Source: Bacteroidota bacterium
Lineage (GTDB): Bacteria > Bacteroidota > Ignavibacteria > Ignavibacteriales > Melioribacteraceae
DNA: 64,000 nt
Direction of reading: 5' to 3'
Assembly (NCBI GenBank): GCA_018818165.1
Contig: JAHISP010000080.1
Location: 55,455-119,454, forward strand
The position numbers and the translations under genes were made by a program. The notes beneath the pieces are model-generated. The model made no database searches. It was given only the letters and a program-made list of their open reading frames with translations, and was not told the DNA's origin. Below are positions 1-7,424 of this stretch, piece after piece (the first letter of the stretch is position 1; every line of letters begins with the position of its first letter).

Positions 1-609
1 TGTAATTCCAAAACCTGCTGTACGCAGATATTCTGCCATAGTTGTTGTAAAGTTTCCAGAATTTGAGTGTATTGCCACGGATCCTTTTTTTAATGTTTCG
101 CCGGGATTATCGCCGCCTAAAGCTCCACCCACTCTAACATTATCCCAAACATTTGCCACGCCAAGTGAATTAGCACCCACAATATCAACACCAACTTCTT
201 GACAGATAAATCTAATATTTCTTGCATCGCGTGCTGACATTTTTTCGGTAACAATAACAATTCTTTTTAAATCAACGTTATATGTTACTAGTTCCGAAAC
301 GGCTTGACTTACAGCAGAAGGAGGTAAATAAACTACTCCTATATCAAACTTATGCCCATGTTCCATAACATCTCTTACACTTTGATAGTAAGGAATATTT
401 CCAATTTTTGTTTCAAGAACTCCACTTCTTCCATATTGAACCCCAGCAACAACATTTCCACCACTATACTCGTGCGATACCGGTGTTACTTTACGGCTTT
501 CAGTTCCCAAAATATTTATTACACATACCTTACTTTTAACTGTTACTAATTCTTCTAAAGAATGAACACCCACAAAATAAGGGAACGGTTTAGTTTTTAA
601 TTGTCTCAT
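1..609 (-). CDS. aclA: ATP-citrate lyase alpha subunit, N-terminal part (cut by window edge)
   Basis: The reading frame is open from an ATG at 609 to the window edge (203 codons) and begins MRQLKTKPFPYFVGVHS. The visible part looks like the CoA-binding (Rossmann) region of the citryl-CoA synthetase/lyase alpha chain, with a Gly-rich SGGNVVAGVQYG stretch and the segment GANSLGVANVWDN. In the two-subunit enzyme of green sulfur bacteria, the alpha chain contains the CoA-binding and citryl-CoA lyase parts. The complex splits citrate with ATP and CoA into acetyl-CoA and oxaloacetate in the cytoplasm. The gene starts 29 bp after the end of aclB, so the two are almost certainly one operon. The catalytic C-terminal part is outside the window. 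A plain succinyl-CoA ligase alpha chain is the alternative, but the aclB partner argues against it. Confidence 0.8.
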   Translation of the reverse strand, partial: MRQLKTKPFPYFVGVHSLEELVTVKSKVCVINILGTESRKVTPVSHEYSGGNVVAGVQYGRSGVLETKIGNIPYYQSVRDVMEHGHKFDIGVVYLPPSAVSQAVSELVTYNVDLKRIVIVTEKMSARDARNIRFICQEVGVDIVGANSLGVANVWDNVRVGGALGGDNPGETLKKGSVAIHSNSGNFTTTMAEYLRTAGFGIT

Positions 610-638
610 TTTATTTTCAAATCCTTAAATTTACACTT

Positions 639-1910
639 CTATTTACTTTTAGCAATTTGTTTTAGATACTCTTTCTTACCACTTTCACCCCACCATTTAT
701 CAATTTTTTTGGCATATTCAATAGTGCGAATCATCGAAGTATCAAATCCAAAAATTTTGTATGGCAGTTTAAGTGTATCTAGAATATCTTTTGCATAAAA
801 CATTCCTTTTACCAAATTTGGACCACCGCGACCAATTACAACATAAATAGGACGGCTGCCGTTCTTTGCCATGTGGTCTCTAAGTGCATCGAAAACACCT
901 TTAAATGTAACATAAATATCTGTATTGTTGGCTTTGCCGCCAATTAATAAAAGAACATTTGCTGTATCTAACCAGTGATTAAACACAATTTTACCAATTT
1001 CATACATCTTTTCGTATGGAGGATTGCCGCCAAAATCTGATGAAAATATTGCAGCCGATTCCAAAGTTTCAGTTGCTGCTGAGTTAGCTCCGCCACCAAA
1101 CATAAATGGAATTATTGTGCCTTTAGGATTTAATTCCAAAACATCACTCTGCCCTTGATAAGTTCTAAGCTTGTTTATTTCAGCTTCAAATGGCGAAACA
1201 TCGGTTTCAAAAATTCCAATTGGCAAACCAACTCTTTTCCATGCTGGGTTATCTTGATCGAAAGATGCTTTTAAATCGCAAGCAATAGGAACATAATGAT
1301 TTCCTTTTTTCATTACACGAAGCGGATTTATTTCAATGGTTGTAAGTCCGTAGTTTTCATATAAATCCCAAAGTTTTGGAATATACTGAACTAGCGAAGA
1401 AATAAATTTTTGGGGACAACCAGTATCGGTAAGTGTATTGGTAATATCAAACGATTTTAATCCAATAAAAGGATCAATTTCCAGAATTTTTTTCTTGTCG
1501 GAAGAAAGACTTTCAATATCAACACCTCCATGTGGAGTAATTGTAAATATTGGCTTTCTGTGAACAGTTGAAGCAGTAATACTAAAATAGACTTCTAATT
1601 CAGCTTCAATAAAAGCTTCCATTGTAACACCATTAGCTTGTGTTACGGTATTTCCATGTTTTATTTTAGCAAAATATAATTCTTTCTTTGCTTCAAGAGC
1701 ATCGTGTAAATTATCTACTATTTTTACTAAACCCGCTTTACCTTTTTTACCAACACCTCCGTAAAAAAAGGGTTTCACAACCAGCTTGCCATATTTGTCA
1801 AGCATTTGCTGTATTTCTTCTTTCGTTGCTCCACCGGTTATTACTTCGGCGTACGGAAACTCAACTAGGTCGAGCAATTTTGAACCGTATCTTAATCCCG
1901 ATAATTGCAT
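639..1910 (-). CDS. aclB: ATP-citrate lyase beta subunit
   Basis: A 423-residue protein resembling the ATP-grasp plus CoA-ligase half of ATP-citrate lyase, the beta chain in Chlorobi. The first half carries the ATP-grasp fold (KLVVKPFFYGGVGKKG near residue 40). The second half has the Gly-rich FMFGGGANSAATETLESAA stretch and IGGKANNTDIY. Its length is close to the roughly 400 residues usual for this chain. The frame is also open from a TTG at 1928, but the ATG at 1910 is preferred because AGGTAG lies just upstream. It is the first gene of an aclB-aclA operon and has a near-consensus sigma-70 promoter at 1964-1992. Known role: ATP-dependent citrate cleavage, the key step of the reductive TCA cycle. 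Whether the organism fixes CO2 cannot be judged from this window. Confidence 0.83.
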   Translation of the reverse strand: MQLSGLRYGSKLLDLVEFPYAEVITGGATKEEIQQMLDKYGKLVVKPFFYGGVGKKGKAGLVKIVDNLHDALEAKKELYFAKIKHGNTVTQANGVTMEAFIEAELEVYFSITASTVHRKPIFTITPHGGVDIESLSSDKKKILEIDPFIGLKSFDITNTLTDTGCPQKFISSLVQYIPKLWDLYENYGLTTIEINPLRVMKKGNHYVPIACDLKASFDQDNPAWKRVGLPIGIFETDVSPFEAEINKLRTYQGQSDVLELNPKGTIIPFMFGGGANSAATETLESAAIFSSDFGGNPPYEKMYEIGKIVFNHWLDTANVLLLIGGKANNTDIYVTFKGVFDALRDHMAKNGSRPIYVVIGRGGPNLVKGMFYAKDILDTLKLPYKIFGFDTSMIRTIEYAKKIDKWWGESGKKEYLKQIAKSK

Positions 1911-1963
1911 GTTACTACCTACTAACAATTTATAAAAAATATTTAATTACATATCAGTATCAA

Positions 1964-1992
1964 ATAATAAATTAGTCTCAATTAAGAGTCAA
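1964..1992 (-). promoter_or_regulatory. sigma-70 promoter of aclBA
   Basis: Read leftward, TTGACT (1992-1987), a 17-base spacer and TATTAT (1969-1964) match the -35/-10 consensus at 5 of 6 positions each. It sits about 55 bp before the aclB ATG. No other gene start is near. Confidence 0.6.
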
Positions 1993-2258
1993 GTATTATT
2001 GTTTTTCGTATTTGCAAGATAAGTTAAGGTGACTTTTAAAAGAGAATTGAACTTGAAAAATAAAAGAGCAAATCTATATAATTTAGATTTCCTTGCTGTC
2101 AATAATATTTATTTGACAATGCTAAATTAAATAAAGGTTGGGAAGTAACAAAGTAAATCATTTATGTTTTCCAAAATTATTTGTTTTTAGCTTAAATTTG
2201 ATGTTTTGTGAAAAATTTTTCGCAGTAATAAGACTTTACAATTCGATTTTAATTGCAA
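1993..2258. other. AT-rich intergenic spacer
   Basis: A non-coding stretch between the divergent aclBA and TM1266-like/TonB-receptor transcripts. I see no convincing gene, repeat or hairpin in it. It probably holds upstream promoter DNA only. Confidence 0.4.
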
Positions 2259-2288
2259 TTGAGTAATATGTAATTTAGTTTTCATAAT
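2259..2288 (+). promoter_or_regulatory. possible promoter of the TM1266-like/TonB operon
   Basis: TTGAGT (2259-2264) and CATAAT (2283-2288) are separated by 18 bases, a moderate match to sigma-70 signals. If used, the transcript would carry a leader of about 200 nt, which would include the structured element at 2381-2491. The match is weak and other AT-rich boxes exist nearby. Confidence 0.3.
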
Positions 2289-2380
2289 ACAAATTTGTTC
2301 TTTTATGTTTATAAACAACTTAACTCCGTTCTGCTTCGATTAATATTCGGATTAGAAGGGAATATTAAAAATATTTTATT

Positions 2381-2491
2381 AATTATCATCCTGTGATGAA
2401 GGAATAAATTCTAACATTAAGGGATGGGTGAAAAGCCATAGAATTGTAATTTCCAGCAATCCCCATCTCTTTTAAAGATGGGGATTTTTTT
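2381..2491 (+). promoter_or_regulatory. structured leader: hairpin hiding the RBS, with competing upstream arm
   Basis: ATCCCCATC (2459-2467) and GATGGGGAT (2477-2485) form a perfect 9-bp hairpin. It is followed by seven T residues ending directly at the ATG at 2492, so it looks like a terminator. The only plausible Shine-Dalgarno for that ATG (GGGGA, 2480-2484) is inside its 3' arm. Upstream, GATGGG (2423-2428) can pair with CCCATC (2462-2467) and would free the RBS. Further 5' are small stems: TCATC/GATGA around a CTGT loop near 2385-2399, and ATGG/CCAT near 2424-2440. This is the arrangement of a riboswitch or other attenuator. I could not match it to a riboswitch class I know. Confidence 0.55.
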
Positions 2492-2740
2492 ATGGAAAAA
2501 AAATATCACACAATAACTATCACAATTTATGATAGGAACTTTGCGTTCAACAAAGTTGGTGAATTACTGCATGAATATGCTGAGGATATTCATCTTCGTG
2601 TCGGTTATCCGGTTCCAGACAAAAACACATCTGTAATATTTATAATTGTAACTTTAACTAATAACGAGCTTGGTGCTTTAAGCGGAAAGTTAGGACAAAT
2701 CGATTCTGTTAAAGTGAAATCCACCACATTAAAATTTTAG
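2492..2740 (+). CDS. TM1266-like ACT/NikR-type small regulator (iron-only hydrogenase system family)
   Basis: An 82-residue protein starting MEKKYHTITITIYDR, with the landmarks of the TM1266 family: a VGELLHEYAEDIHLRVGYPV block and a C-terminal ALSGKLGQIDSVKVKS block. Members have an ACT-like fold resembling the ligand-binding domain of NikR and often lie beside FeFe-hydrogenase or hydrogenase maturation genes, so they are annotated as putative regulators of that system. There is no DNA-binding domain in the protein. Here it is followed after 9 bp by a TonB-dependent receptor, with the receptor's RBS overlapping its stop codon (TAGGAG), which implies a shared transcript. That partner suggests a role in metal or cofactor sensing, but this is inference. 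No hydrogenase gene lies within the window. Confidence 0.75.
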   Translation: MEKKYHTITITIYDRNFAFNKVGELLHEYAEDIHLRVGYPVPDKNTSVIFIIVTLTNNELGALSGKLGQIDSVKVKSTTLKF

Positions 2741-2749
2741 GAGTGTTTT

Positions 2750-5032
2750 GTGAAATTTATAATTTTTATACTGTTTGCTTATGCAAATATTGTTTTTGCC
2801 CAATTTGGAAAATTGAGTGGTACAGTTGTTAACGAAAATAATCAAATATTAGTTGGTGCTAATATTTCCGTTAATGAAATTTATTTGAAAACTACTTCCA
2901 ATTTATCTGGAAATTTTATTTTTTCTAAAATTCCAACTGGAAAATATACTTTAACTGTTTCGCATATTGGATATAAACCTAAAATAGATAGTATTTTTAT
3001 TAAAAATGAAAAAACAATTAATCTTAAAATAGCCTTATCAGTTTCACAAATTTATACGGGTGAAGTTAAAGTAATTAGCACAAAATCAGAAAAACTTGAG
3101 CGCGATATTTCTCTTCCAATGGAAGTAATTGGTAGCAAAGTTTTAGAAGCTGGTTCATACATTTCTATTTCCGATGCTTTAAAAAATGAACCAGGTTTAG
3201 CTATAGCAAGAGATGGAGTTTGGGGAACTCATGTTTCAATCCGTGGATTAAGTCGTAATAATATTGTTACTTTAGTTGATGGAAATCGTGTTGAAACTTC
3301 TAATAATCTTGCGGCAGGACTTTCAATGATTGATGTAAATGATATTGAAAGAATTGAAGTTATTAAAGGCGGTGCCTCTTCACTTTATGGAACTGGTGCA
3401 ACAGGTGGCGTAATTAATATTCAAACAAAAGGCGGAATTTATAATGACTCATTCAAATTGAATGGCTCATTTCTAAGTGGGTTTAACTCTGTAAATAATG
3501 GTAGTCTTGGAAATATTTCAGTTAATGCAGGTGCTAGCAATTGGTTTGCAAAATTAAGCGGCTCCATTAGAAATGCCGAAAACACTGAAACTCCAGAAGG
3601 TACTTTGGAAAACAGTCAATTTCATGATAACAATATTTCTGTGTTATTTGGGTTTATCCCTTTTGAAAATAATGAACTACAAGTGAGCTATCAAAATTTT
3701 AAAGCAACAGATGTTGGAATTCCTGGAGGAAAAACATTTCCTGTAACAGCCACAGCGTCTTATCCAATAGAAGAAAGAAAAATGTTTAGCGCTGAATATA
3801 AAATTAATAATCTTTCAGAAGTTCTTGCAAACACTTCGGTTAAATATTTTCATCAAACATTAAAACGTGAAGTTTTGCTTATTCCAAGCGCAACCGTAAA
3901 AATGACACCAGGAGCTGACCATATAATTGATGGAATTCAATTACAAACAAATTGGTTATTCGGCAAAAAGCATTGGGTTGTATCTGGCATTGATGCTTGG
4001 CAGCGCGAATATAATGGGCATCGAGAAAAAACAATTTCTAACTTGAATAAAATTATTGGTGATATTCCTATTCCAAATTCAAAATTTCAGAGTGTTGGAA
4101 TTTTTGCGCAAGATGAAATTCGTTTAATTGATAATAAGTTAAGTTTAACGGTTGGTGGAAGATTTGATCAAATTCATATTACTAGTGATGACGCCAGAAA
4201 TCCAAACTACATAATTGTTAATGGAGTTAGAAATGACTCGCCGCCAAGTAATCCACAGGCATCTTTTAAGGCATCCAATACTTATAATCATTCTTGGAGC
4301 GCAAACATTGGAATGCTTTATAATTTAATGACTAACATTGATTTAACACTTAATTTAGCACGAACATTCCGCTCACCTAATCTTGAAGAAAGATTCCAAT
4401 ATATAGATCTTGGTGGAAATATATATTTAGGAAATCCAGATTTAAACCCAGAGCAAGGATATTTCTTTGATGCAGGAATTCGCATTTGGAATTCTAATTT
4501 TACACTTAAAGGAAATGTATTTTATAACTCATTTTACAATTTGGTTATTGATAAAGAAGTAATTTCAGACAGTCTATTTATAAAAAATAATGTTGGTGAG
4601 GCGCGTTTATACGGTTTTGATTTTTCTCTTGAATATAATTTTTATAAAGAGATGGTGCTTTATTCATCAATAGCTTATGTGCGCGGTGAAGACACTGGAA
4701 ATGATTTGGATCTTCCAGAAATTGCACCGCTTAATGGCAGACTTGGATTTCGCACAAAATTGACTGACTTATTTAATTTAAATTTTACAGCATCTGTTTT
4801 TGCAGAACAGGATAAAATTGCTCAAGGTGAAGAAAAAACTCCAGGATATGCAACTTTTGATTGTTCATTTAACACAACAAAAATTAATTTATCTCTAGCA
4901 AATTTGGAATTATTTGCTGGAATTGAAAATATAACTGATGTAGCGTACAGAAATCATTTAGCTACAAATCGTGGTTTAATTCGTTGGGAGCCAGGAAGAA
5001 ATTTATTTATTAAGGCAAAATTAAGTTGGTAA
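2750..5032 (+). CDS. TonB-dependent outer-membrane receptor
   Basis: A 760-residue protein with a signal peptide (residues 1-17, ending near VFAQ), a carboxypeptidase-regulatory-like beta-sandwich (about 18-100), a plug domain (about 120-230, with IRGLSRNNIVTLVDGNR and IERIEVIKGGASSLYGTGA) and a 22-strand-type barrel ending in an aromatic residue (KAKLSW). These are standard for TonB-dependent transporters that pull scarce substrates such as siderophores, cobalamin, haem or metals across the outer membrane. The start is GTG at 2750, supported by AGGAG 6 nt upstream that overlaps the stop of the previous gene. The substrate is unknown. Cotranscription with a TM1266-like protein behind an attenuator-like leader hints at a metal or a metal-containing cofactor. 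Confidence 0.9.
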   Translation: MKFIIFILFAYANIVFAQFGKLSGTVVNENNQILVGANISVNEIYLKTTSNLSGNFIFSKIPTGKYTLTVSHIGYKPKIDSIFIKNEKTINLKIALSVSQIYTGEVKVISTKSEKLERDISLPMEVIGSKVLEAGSYISISDALKNEPGLAIARDGVWGTHVSIRGLSRNNIVTLVDGNRVETSNNLAAGLSMIDVNDIERIEVIKGGASSLYGTGATGGVINIQTKGGIYNDSFKLNGSFLSGFNSVNNGSLGNISVNAGASNWFAKLSGSIRNAENTETPEGTLENSQFHDNNISVLFGFIPFENNELQVSYQNFKATDVGIPGGKTFPVTATASYPIEERKMFSAEYKINNLSEVLANTSVKYFHQTLKREVLLIPSATVKMTPGADHIIDGIQLQTNWLFGKKHWVVSGIDAWQREYNGHREKTISNLNKIIGDIPIPNSKFQSVGIFAQDEIRLIDNKLSLTVGGRFDQIHITSDDARNPNYIIVNGVRNDSPPSNPQASFKASNTYNHSWSANIGMLYNLMTNIDLTLNLARTFRSPNLEERFQYIDLGGNIYLGNPDLNPEQGYFFDAGIRIWNSNFTLKGNVFYNSFYNLVIDKEVISDSLFIKNNVGEARLYGFDFSLEYNFYKEMVLYSSIAYVRGEDTGNDLDLPEIAPLNGRLGFRTKLTDLFNLNFTASVFAEQDKIAQGEEKTPGYATFDCSFNTTKINLSLANLELFAGIENITDVAYRNHLATNRGLIRWEPGRNLFIKAKLSW

Positions 5033-5170
5033 AAGATTTATAAATTTATTGGTCACAGTAGGAGTTAAAACTATGCACTTATGTGCATGTCGCTTTATCT
5101 TCCAAAAGTGACTTAAGAATTAGCAAACGACAAAAGATAAATTTCAAACAAATAACAAAAACGAATTTTT

Positions 5171-5207
5171 AAAAAAAGCCCAACTTTTCAAAAAAGTTGG
5201 GCTTTTT
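5171..5207 (+). terminator. Rho-independent terminator after TonB receptor
   Basis: AAAGCCCAACTTTT and AAAAGTTGGGCTTTTT form a long stem flanked by A and T runs, so it can work in both directions. It lies about 140 bp after the receptor stop codon. Confidence 0.75.
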
Positions 5208-5334
5208 AAACCGCAAAGTTTGAATATTAGAAATTGAAATTTGCATATTATTTGGTTTTTGTGGTTTATAATTTGGTCTTTCAAACAGAATTTTACGATT
5301 ACTGAGCTTGGCTAAGTATTCGTAACCAAAACTA

Positions 5335-5383
5335 TGGACTTGCAGTCCATGGTTGTTTTTGCGAGCAGAGCGAAGCAATCTTT
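5335..5383. repeat. hairpin plus truncated copy of the dispersed 75-bp palindromic element
   Basis: ATGGACT and AGTCCAT (about 5334-5350) form a hairpin. Next to it, GCGAGCAGAGCGAAGCAATCTT (5361-5382) reproduces, with one or two changes, one end of the 75-bp element found whole at 32690-32764 and 35287-35361. The rest of the element is missing, so this is a decayed or partial copy. The surrounding stretch 5211-5493 shows no gene; short frames in it have no coding character. A second small dyad (ATGCAC/GTGCAT, near 5072-5088) precedes it. Confidence 0.6.
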
Positions 5384-5493
5384 ATAAATTGGCTTATATC
5401 AAAGATAGCTTCGCCTAACAACAACTAGCAATTAAGTATCAGCTTTTGAGTAACATTGTATAACATTTTTATAATAATTATGGTAATCAATAA

Positions 5494-6372
5494 ATGGAAT
5501 GGATAGTACTCGCTTTTATGTCTGCAATATTTTCCGCAATTGCGACAATTTTTGAAAAGAAAAATCTTTTCACACTTGACGCACTTCAATTTTCTTTTGT
5601 TTTGGCACTTTTGAATATGGTTTTTTCAATTCCATTTTTTTATGATGTTGATTTTGCAACAATTTCAACCACTAGTTTATTTGTTTTATACTTAAAAACT
5701 ATTTTAGGCGCACTGGCTTTTTTGTGTGTAATGCTGGCAATAAAAAACATGGATATTAGCGGTTCACTACCTTTGCTAGTTTTAACGCCTGGATTAGTCG
5801 CAATTTTTGCTTTTCTATTTATTGATGAATCATTAAGCACATTTGAAATTGTTGGTATGTTTCTTTTGCTGATTGGCACTTACTTTTTGGAAGCAAAACC
5901 AGGCTACAATTTACTTTATCCATTCAAGGTTTTTTATAAATCCAAGTATCATCACTATATAATTTTTGCTCTTCTTTTATTTACTATTACAGCAATTTTG
6001 GATAAAGTTTTGCTTAAAAAATATCAATTACCTCCACACGCTTTTCTTGGATTTCAGCAAATATTTTTGGCTTTTAACTTTTTAATTATTGTTTTATTTG
6101 CTAAAAAAAATCCAGTAATGCTTATTAAATCAATCGATAAACAAATTTGGGGTTGGATTTTAGTAACATCCATACTTTCTGTTGGATATAGATATACTCA
6201 AATTGAAGCTGTTAAACTTGCACCTGTTGCTCTAGTACTTTCGGTTAAACGAACATCTGTATTCTTTGCAGCAATAGGCGGTGGTAAAATATTTAATGAA
6301 ACAAATCTGCTCAAAAAAGCTTTGGCCACAGCAATTATGATTGCCGGCGCAATATTTATTGTAAATAATTGA
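5494..6372 (+). CDS. EamA/DMT-family membrane transporter
   Basis: A 292-residue protein made of about ten hydrophobic helices in two repeats of five, the drug/metabolite transporter (EamA) layout. The N-terminal repeat starts MEWIVLAFMSAIFSAIATIFEKK. The second repeat contains the segment IEAVKLAPVALVLSVKRTS, similar to the end-of-repeat motif of the family. These proteins export metabolites, amino acids or toxic compounds across the inner membrane; the substrate cannot be told from sequence. It stands alone, with a terminator-like hairpin just after it. No clear Shine-Dalgarno is seen before the ATG. Confidence 0.85.
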   Translation: MEWIVLAFMSAIFSAIATIFEKKNLFTLDALQFSFVLALLNMVFSIPFFYDVDFATISTTSLFVLYLKTILGALAFLCVMLAIKNMDISGSLPLLVLTPGLVAIFAFLFIDESLSTFEIVGMFLLLIGTYFLEAKPGYNLLYPFKVFYKSKYHHYIIFALLLFTITAILDKVLLKKYQLPPHAFLGFQQIFLAFNFLIIVLFAKKNPVMLIKSIDKQIWGWILVTSILSVGYRYTQIEAVKLAPVALVLSVKRTSVFFAAIGGGKIFNETNLLKKALATAIMIAGAIFIVNN

Positions 6373-6402
6373 ACAATATATATTGCGGAACATTATTTAA
6401 TA

Positions 6403-6432
6403 AACAAGCTTGAGATTTACTTCAAGTTTGTT
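6403..6432 (+). terminator. hairpin terminator after EamA gene
   Basis: AACAAGCTTGA (6403-6413) pairs with TCAAGTTTGTT (6422-6432), 11 bp with one G-U pair, about 30 bp after the stop codon. No long T tract follows, so strength is uncertain. Confidence 0.5.
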
Positions 6433-6663
6433 AAAATCAACTTTTATTTTAGGAAGATCATTTTTTTGAGAGAAGTGAACTTTTGATTTTCATTTTGAAT
6501 AGCAGTTGCAACAAATCCTTTGAAATAAATTCCACTTGAATGTTTTATATTCCAAATTCTGGAATATTTTAGTCAAAAATGTAATCTAATTTTTTAAGAT
6601 GTTTGTCTCATTTTTATTGGGAATTACCAAACATTAAATTTTGTAATGCATGTCTATAATTAG

Positions 6664-6864
6664 ATGAGTTTATTTAGGCAAGCAGTATTAGGAACAAAAG
6701 TTCAACATTTTATGAAAATGCTAAGATATAAAGTCTTTGCAATTGGCGGGTATATGATAAAAGATAGAAACAAGAGAATACCGAAACTTTCTTTAGCTAT
6801 GAAACGAAGAGAGTGGTTTGTGCGGCTTTGGGGTTCTATTAAATCTTTTGTCGTTGATTCTTAA
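6664..6864 (+). pseudogene. C-terminal remnant of an IS1380-like transposase
   Basis: A 66-residue open stretch (SLFRQAVLGTKVQHF ... FAIGGYMIKD ... LSLAMKRREWFVRLWG) matches, from memory, the pattern of the extreme C-terminus of IS1380-type DDE transposases. The catalytic residues, the rest of the gene and recognisable terminal repeats are absent. A stop codon lies directly upstream of the ATG, so this is not a working gene. It is a relic of an insertion sequence between the EamA gene and the GH20 operon. The preceding 6433-6663 shows nothing recognisable. Confidence 0.5.
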
Positions 6865-6906
6865 TTCTTCAATGACGGTTTTGGGTTAATGTAATCTTTA
6901 CTTCAA

Positions 6907-7422
6907 TTATTCATTTGCCAAATATTGCATTAATCGTTTTTGAAAAAATTGTAAATAAGTAAAAAGGACTAGTAATGTAAAAGAAACAAACACATAAATC
7001 TGTGTTCCATCAAGTTCCCATAATCTTGTTACTTTGCTCCAAATTGAATTGTTTAGGGGAGCAATAATAAGTTCTATCATTCCATAAAATGTAAAAACAA
7101 TTATATAACCTGCCATTATTACTAAACAAACAATTAAAGAATATCGCCAAACCCCAAGAGGCAGTTTACCAAGAACGAATATTGAAAATTCCATAATTGA
7201 AAGATTTATTAGAATTGGCAACAAAAACAGAACTGTGTTTAAGTAAATATTTGAATTTTCTGCCAAATTAAAATTTGGACTAAATGCAAACATAGAAAAT
7301 TGAAATTTTTCAACTTCAGCATTAAAAAGTAATATCAATAAATATTGAATAAACCCGCTAAAAAATAGGACAATTACTGTCGCCAGCATTAATCCTATTA
7401 AGAGAGATTTTTTGTTTTTCAT
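6907..7422 (-). CDS. small integral membrane protein of unknown function
   Basis: A 171-residue protein with four predicted membrane helices (about residues 7-30, 60-80, 95-115 and 145-165) and no motif that I recognise. It begins 2 nt after the stop codon of the upstream GH20 gene and so belongs to the same transcript. That is the only clue to a role, which could be anchoring or transport connected with amino-sugar use. It may be lineage-specific. Confidence 0.7.
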   Translation of the reverse strand: MKNKKSLLIGLMLATVIVLFFSGFIQYLLILLFNAEVEKFQFSMFAFSPNFNLAENSNIYLNTVLFLLPILINLSIMEFSIFVLGKLPLGVWRYSLIVCLVIMAGYIIVFTFYGMIELIIAPLNNSIWSKVTRLWELDGTQIYVFVSFTLLVLFTYLQFFQKRLMQYLANE

Positions 7423-7424
7423 TT

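Noticed and set aside
2381..2491. Assignment of the leader to a known riboswitch (cobalamin, TPP, c-di-GMP-I, Moco, NiCo, fluoride)
   Set aside because: None of the core consensus strings of these classes could be placed; only the expression-platform logic is clear.
5169..5378. A 69-residue frame on the - strand
   Set aside because: It runs through a terminator hairpin and a repeat fragment, has no RBS and no protein-like composition.
6664..6864. A free-standing 66-residue gene
   Set aside because: The sequence looks like the C-terminal end of a transposase, with a stop codon right before the ATG and no RBS, so it is a remnant.
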